From: Halomonas elongata
GTDB lineage: Bacteria > Pseudomonadota > Gammaproteobacteria > Pseudomonadales > Halomonadaceae
Reading direction: 5' to 3'
DNA: 64,000 bases
NCBI RefSeq assembly: GCF_029081005.1
Contig: NZ_JAJQTQ010000008.1
Location: 62,001 to 126,000, forward strand
In this document: positions 60,080 to 64,000 of the stretch, one piece after another
Layout: every line of letters starts with the position of its first letter
Numbering within the stretch: the stretch's first letter is position 1
The notes under the pieces: generated by a model
Databases searched by the model: none
Told to the model about the DNA's origin: nothing
Seen by the model: only the letters and a program-made list of their open reading frames with translations
Program-made: the position numbers and the translations under genes

Positions 60080-61696
60080 CTAGCGCAACTCCAGCAACAT
60101 CGTCTCCGGATCCTCCAGGAAGCCCTTCCAGACATTGCAGAACCGGGCGATGGTGCCGCCGTCGATCAGCCGGTGATCGCCGGCCCAGGTGGCGGTCATG
60201 ATGGCCCGCGACACCACGTCCCCCTTGTCGTCGAAGCGCGGCAGCCACTGGGTCTTGCCGATGGCGACGATGGCCACCTCGGGGGCGTTGATGATCGGCG
60301 CGGCATAGGTGCCGCCCAGGGCCCCGATGTTGGAGATGCTGATGGTGCCATCGCGCAGGTCCGACTGGGTCACACGGCCGTCTCGTGCATCGGCGGTCAG
60401 CCGCTGGACCTCGCCGGCGATCTCCAGCAACGAGCGGTGCTCGACGCGCTTGACGTTGGGCACCATCAGGCCGGCCTTGCCGTCGACAGCCATGCCGACG
60501 TTGCAGTGCGGCAGGTAGTGGATCTCCTCCGCCTCGGCGTCGAGCCGGCTGTTGAGGATCGGATATGCCTCGACCGCCAGCGCCAGGGCCTTCATGAAGA
60601 AAGGCATCAGCGTCAGGCGCGTCTCGCTGGCCTCGGCACGCGGCTTGAGTCGCTCCCGCAGGGCCAGCAGCTCGGTGACATCGATCTCCTCGCCGTACTG
60701 GAAATGCGGGATGGTCGAGGCGGATTCCACCATTCGCCTGGCCATGGCGGCCCGTACGCCGCGCAACGGCTCGATCCGCGTTTCGGCCCTGACCTCGTCG
60801 GTGCCGAGCGCTGTTGCCGCGGACCTGGCGGTCGCCTCGTCGCCCCCCGTCTCCAGATAGGCCAGCACATCGCCCTTGAGCACCCGGCCATCCTTGCCGG
60901 AACCGGGTACCTGCTCCAGGCGCAGGTCGTTCTCGCGCAGCAGTCGCCGCACGGCGGGACTGGCCGGTATCCGGCCGTAGGCGCCCTGCCCCTTGCCCCG
61001 GCCACCGTCATCTCGACGCTCACTCGGAGACGGCCCGGCGCCGCGGGACGGTTCGGCGGCGTGCCCCGCCCGGGTCGATCCCGCCTTCCGTTCGGGTTCC
61101 TGTGACGTCTCCGTGGCATCGGCGTCCGGCATGTAGGCGAACAGCGGCTCGTGGACCCGGGCAGTCTCGCCCTGGGCAACATGCAGACGGCTCACTCGGC
61201 CCGATGCCGGTGCGGTGATCTCGACCATGGCCTTGTCGGTCATCACGTCGACCACCGGCTGATCCTCGTCGATGGTATCGCCTTCCTTGATGCGCCACTC
61301 GACGATCTCGCATTCGACGATGCCCTCGCCGATGTCCGGCAGGATGAATTCCCGGACCGGGCCTTCGGCTGCCGGAGACGCCGGCTCGCCTGACGCCACC
61401 TCCTGCTGCGACGGAACATCGGCATCGTTTCGATCGCGCGTTTCTCCCGCCGCCTCATCGTCCTCGGACTCATAGGCGAACAGGGGCTCATGTACCCGCG
61501 CGGTCTCGCCCTTGGCCACATGCAGCCGGGTCACTCGCCCCGTCGCCGGCGCGGTGATCTCGACCAGCGCCTTGTCGGTCATCACTTCGACCACCGGCTG
61601 GTCCTCGGCAATCTCGTCGCCTTCCTGGACACGCCACTCGACGATTTCACACTCCACGATACCTTCGCCGATATCGGGCAGCTTGAACTCGGTCAT
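60080..61696 (-). CDS. bkdB: Branched-chain keto-acid dehydrogenase E2 with two lipoyl domains
   Basis: A 538-residue acyltransferase. Two near-identical lipoyl domains (about 1-76 and 114-190) carry the lipoyl lysines K42 and K155 in MTDKALVEI and MTDKAMVEI, each after LPDIGEGIVECEIVEW. A charged, Pro/Ser/Arg-rich linker, a peripheral-subunit-binding domain (PASPAVRRLLRENDLRLEQV, about 250-285) and the catalytic domain follow, with DHRLIDGG (H508, D512). It transfers the branched acyl group to CoA. E2 of this complex often has one lipoyl domain. Last gene of the operon. Confidence 0.92.
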   Translation of the reverse strand: MTEFKLPDIGEGIVECEIVEWRVQEGDEIAEDQPVVEVMTDKALVEITAPATGRVTRLHVAKGETARVHEPLFAYESEDDEAAGETRDRNDADVPSQQEVASGEPASPAAEGPVREFILPDIGEGIVECEIVEWRIKEGDTIDEDQPVVDVMTDKAMVEITAPASGRVSRLHVAQGETARVHEPLFAYMPDADATETSQEPERKAGSTRAGHAAEPSRGAGPSPSERRDDGGRGKGQGAYGRIPASPAVRRLLRENDLRLEQVPGSGKDGRVLKGDVLAYLETGGDEATARSAATALGTDEVRAETRIEPLRGVRAAMARRMVESASTIPHFQYGEEIDVTELLALRERLKPRAEASETRLTLMPFFMKALALAVEAYPILNSRLDAEAEEIHYLPHCNVGMAVDGKAGLMVPNVKRVEHRSLLEIAGEVQRLTADARDGRVTQSDLRDGTISISNIGALGGTYAAPIINAPEVAIVAIGKTQWLPRFDDKGDVVSRAIMTATWAGDHRLIDGGTIARFCNVWKGFLEDPETMLLELR

Positions 61697-61712
61697 GATA
61701 TTTCTCCCGTCC

Positions 61713-62690
61713 TTAATAGTTCACGCTGGCGCGGATGGCCTCGTGGATCTTGAGGTGGTCCGGCAGATACTCCTTCTCCAGGGTCAGCGGGAAGGGTGTA
61801 TCCAGGCCGGTCACGCGCATGACGGGCGATTCCAGGTACAGGAAGCAGCGCTCCTGGATGGCGGCGGCGATCTCGCCGGCGAAGCCGCCGGTGCGCGGCG
61901 CCTCGTGCGTCACCACCAGGCGACCGGTCTTGAGTACCGAATCGGCCACGGTGTCCTCGTCCCAGGGCAGGATGGTGCGCAGGTCGATCACCTCGCAGGA
62001 GATCCCGTCCTTCTCGGCAAGCTCCACGGCACGGTCGATGACTTCCATCTGGGCGCCCCAGCCCACCAGGGTGACATCGGTGCCCTCCCGGGTGACCTCG
62101 GCCTCGCCGAGAGGCAGTTGATAGTCTTCCTCGGGCACCTCACCGGTGGAGGCGCGATAGAGCCGCTTGGGTTCGAAGAACAGTACGGGATCCGGATCGC
62201 GGATCGAGGCCAGCAGCAGACCCTTGGCCTCGTAGGGGTTGCGCGGTATCACGACCTTCAGCCCGGGCGTGTGCGCGAAGTAGGCTTCCGGCGACTGGGA
62301 GTGATAATGGCCCCCCGAGATGCCGCCACCATAGGGCGCGCGAAGGGTCAGGCCGCCGACATTGAACAGATCGCCCGAGCGATAGCGGAACTTGGCGGTC
62401 TCGTTGACGAGCTGGTCGAAGGCCGGAAAGATGTAGTCGGCGAACTGGATCTCCGCCACCGGCACCGAGCCCTGGGACGCCAGGCCATTGGCAAAGCCGA
62501 CGATACCCTGCTCGACGATCGGTGTGTTGAAGCAGCGGGCGTGCCCGTATTTCTCCTGAAGATGGCTGGTGGCGCGAAAGACGCCGCCGAAACTGCCCAC
62601 GTCCTCGCCGAAGCACAGTACCCGCTCGTCCTCGGCCATGGCGATATCCAGGGCGTTGTTGATGGCCTGCAGCATGTTCATGTTCGGCAT
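61713..62690 (-). CDS. bkdA2: Branched-chain keto-acid dehydrogenase E1 beta subunit
   Basis: A 325-residue protein with transketolase-like motifs: [75 protein letters not shown] and [20 protein letters not shown]. The last is diagnostic for BCKDH E1 beta. The start is the ATG at 62690, one base after the E1 alpha stop, with GGAGG eight bases upstream. It completes the thiamine-diphosphate site with E1 alpha. Confidence 0.93.
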   Translation of the reverse strand: MPNMNMLQAINNALDIAMAEDERVLCFGEDVGSFGGVFRATSHLQEKYGHARCFNTPIVEQGIVGFANGLASQGSVPVAEIQFADYIFPAFDQLVNETAKFRYRSGDLFNVGGLTLRAPYGGGISGGHYHSQSPEAYFAHTPGLKVVIPRNPYEAKGLLLASIRDPDPVLFFEPKRLYRASTGEVPEEDYQLPLGEAEVTREGTDVTLVGWGAQMEVIDRAVELAEKDGISCEVIDLRTILPWDEDTVADSVLKTGRLVVTHEAPRTGGFAGEIAAAIQERCFLYLESPVMRVTGLDTPFPLTLEKEYLPDHLKIHEAIRASVNY

Positions 62691-62691
62691 T

Positions 62692-63915
62692 TCAGACCCC
62701 TCCCTGGTCGGTCGATGCACCGGCACTGCCCTTCACGTCCGGGTCCAGTGAACTCGCCCCCTTGGGATAGGCATCGGGATAACGACGGATATGCGCCTCC
62801 AGGGCATCGAGCTGGCGCTGCAACGCCGGGGTGACATCGGCGTAGACATCGGTCACCAGGGTCCCCAGGGCGGGTGGCGGACGTTTCTCGGCACGCTTCA
62901 TGGTCTCCAGCACCTCGCGACGCAGTTCCTCCTGAAGCGACTGTTCCTCATCATCGCTCCACCAGTCGCGCTCGACCATCCAGTGCTTCATGCGCAGGAT
63001 CGGGTCCCTTTCGCGCCAGGCCTCTTCCTCCTTCTTCGAGCGATAGCCGGATGGATCGTCGGACGACGAATGTGCCGCCAGGCGATAGGTCATGGCTTCG
63101 ATCAGCACCGGCTTGTTCTGCTCCACCGCGATGCGACGCGCCTCTTCGGTGGCTCGGTAGACCGCCAGGATGTCGTTGCCGTCGATGCGGATCACGTGCA
63201 TGCGATAGCCCAGGGCGCGGGGCGCCACGCCGTCGGCGGCAAACTGCTCGACGGTGGGCGTGGAAATCGCGTAGCCGTTGTTGCGGCAGAAGAAGATCAC
63301 CGGGGCCTCGTGCACCGCCGCCATGTTCAGGGCGGCATGGAAATCGCCCTCGGAAGCGGCACCCTCGCCGAAGAACACCAGGGTGCACAGCCCCTCCCCG
63401 GCCAGTTTCTGGCCATAGGCATAGCCGGTAGCCTGGGGAATCTGGGTGCCGAGCGGCGACGAGATGGTCATGTAATGCAGCTTGCGGGAGCCATAGTGGA
63501 CCGGCATCTGCCGACCCTTGCCATAGTCGAGCTCGTTGCCGAACAGCTGGTTCATGAACTCGTCGAAGCTGAAGCCCCGATAGACCAGTGCCCCCTGTTC
63601 ACGATACTGGGCCATGATCATGTCGGCATCGTCGAGTGCTGCCGTGGCACCGACGACGGCGGCTTCCTCGCCGGTACACTGCATGTAGAAACTGAGCCGC
63701 CCCTGGCGCTGCGCCGCCATCATGCGCTCGTCCATCACGCGGGTGGCGAGCATGGCCTGATAGATGCGGTGCGCCTGATCCCGCTCGAGCGCGGGTGCAT
63801 CGGCGCCCTCGATGAGCCGACCGTCCTGGGACAGGACGCGATAGGTAGGAATGCTGTACTCGTCCCCGGCCAGAAATTCCAGCGCGGAGGTTTCTCGCGT
63901 TGTTGTCATCGTCAT
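62692..63915 (-). CDS. bkdA1: Branched-chain keto-acid dehydrogenase E1 alpha subunit
   Basis: A 407-residue protein. [18 protein letters not shown] and the thiamine-diphosphate motif [15 protein letters not shown]...NNGYAIS are complete. [15 protein letters not shown] contains the phosphorylation-loop-type serine stretch of BCKDH E1 alpha. It decarboxylates keto acids from Val, Leu and Ile. AAGGA precedes the ATG at 63915. It is the first gene of bkdA1-bkdA2-bkdB. The E3 (lipoamide dehydrogenase) is not in the window. Confidence 0.93.
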   Translation of the reverse strand: MTMTTTRETSALEFLAGDEYSIPTYRVLSQDGRLIEGADAPALERDQAHRIYQAMLATRVMDERMMAAQRQGRLSFYMQCTGEEAAVVGATAALDDADMIMAQYREQGALVYRGFSFDEFMNQLFGNELDYGKGRQMPVHYGSRKLHYMTISSPLGTQIPQATGYAYGQKLAGEGLCTLVFFGEGAASEGDFHAALNMAAVHEAPVIFFCRNNGYAISTPTVEQFAADGVAPRALGYRMHVIRIDGNDILAVYRATEEARRIAVEQNKPVLIEAMTYRLAAHSSSDDPSGYRSKKEEEAWRERDPILRMKHWMVERDWWSDDEEQSLQEELRREVLETMKRAEKRPPPALGTLVTDVYADVTPALQRQLDALEAHIRRYPDAYPKGASSLDPDVKGSAGASTDQGGV

Positions 63916-64000
63916 GGTCCTTACCCCTTTTGAGGGCAGTGTTGTCTCTCCGGAAGCACTGATTCATTGCTGCGCTCGATATGCCGGCCGCTGGCGGTAC
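63916..64000. other. Leader of the bkd operon at the window edge
   Basis: Only 85 bases are visible upstream of the E1 alpha gene. Apart from the GGGGTAAGGA ribosome site, nothing was identified; the promoter probably lies in or beyond it. Confidence 0.35.

Overview
The window looks like chromosomal DNA of a high-GC gammaproteobacterium. The gene mix (pgaABCD, pxpABC, fused cysNC, putrescine-type glutamine synthetase/FAD oxidase genes, branched-chain keto-acid dehydrogenase, rfbBDAC) would fit a Halomonas-like organism. That is an inference from gene content and composition, not a database match. No rRNA or tRNA gene and no CRISPR array was seen.

Bases 1-30,200 are transcribed almost entirely leftward and form a polysaccharide supercluster. 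From right to left it holds an SLC13-type anion transporter, cysQ, cysD and cysNC (sulfate activation to PAPS, and PAP removal). Next come a capsule-type exporter (lipoprotein, KpsD-like outer-membrane protein, KpsM, KpsT, KpsE) and a low-GC block with a double glycosyltransferase and two sulfotransferases. After an IS3-type remnant come rfbBDAC (dTDP-rhamnose), a RgpF/HAD pair, and a second low-GC block with one GT61 glycosyltransferase and four sulfotransferase-family genes, the last running off the left edge. The simplest reading is a sulfated, probably rhamnose-containing, surface polysaccharide whose sulfate donor is made by genes next to it. One gene in the low-GC block carries an 11-base G tract, which could make it phase-variable.

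Bases 24,700-34,800 are a patchwork. A mosaic intergenic repeat (variants of AGCTGGAAGC/AGCTTGAAGC, a small GC palindrome and a conserved unique core) occurs eight times and separates almost every module: a four-helix-bundle gene between cysD and cysNC, a HepT/MntA pair flanked by two near-identical direct copies, phoD, a GntR regulator and a cluster of toxin-antitoxin genes (one intact HigBA with a clear promoter and operators, an orphan HigA, an orphan ribbon-helix-helix gene and a HigA scrap).

Bases 34,700-50,800 hold three tightly overlapped leftward operons: pgaABCD (poly-N-acetylglucosamine biofilm polymer), pxpABC (5-oxoprolinase) and a four-gene Wadjet/MksBEFG-type SMC anti-plasmid system in the unusual order jetC-jetB-jetA-jetD.

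Bases 51,000-64,000 hold an amine-catabolism cluster (two FAD oxidases, NhaC-family transporter, glutamine-synthetase-like gene) with a divergent GntR regulator and a twin palindromic operator. An orphan protein kinase, a second HigBA pair with its own palindrome, and a leftward branched-chain keto-acid dehydrogenase operon (E1alpha, E1beta, two-lipoyl E2; no E3 in view) complete the window.
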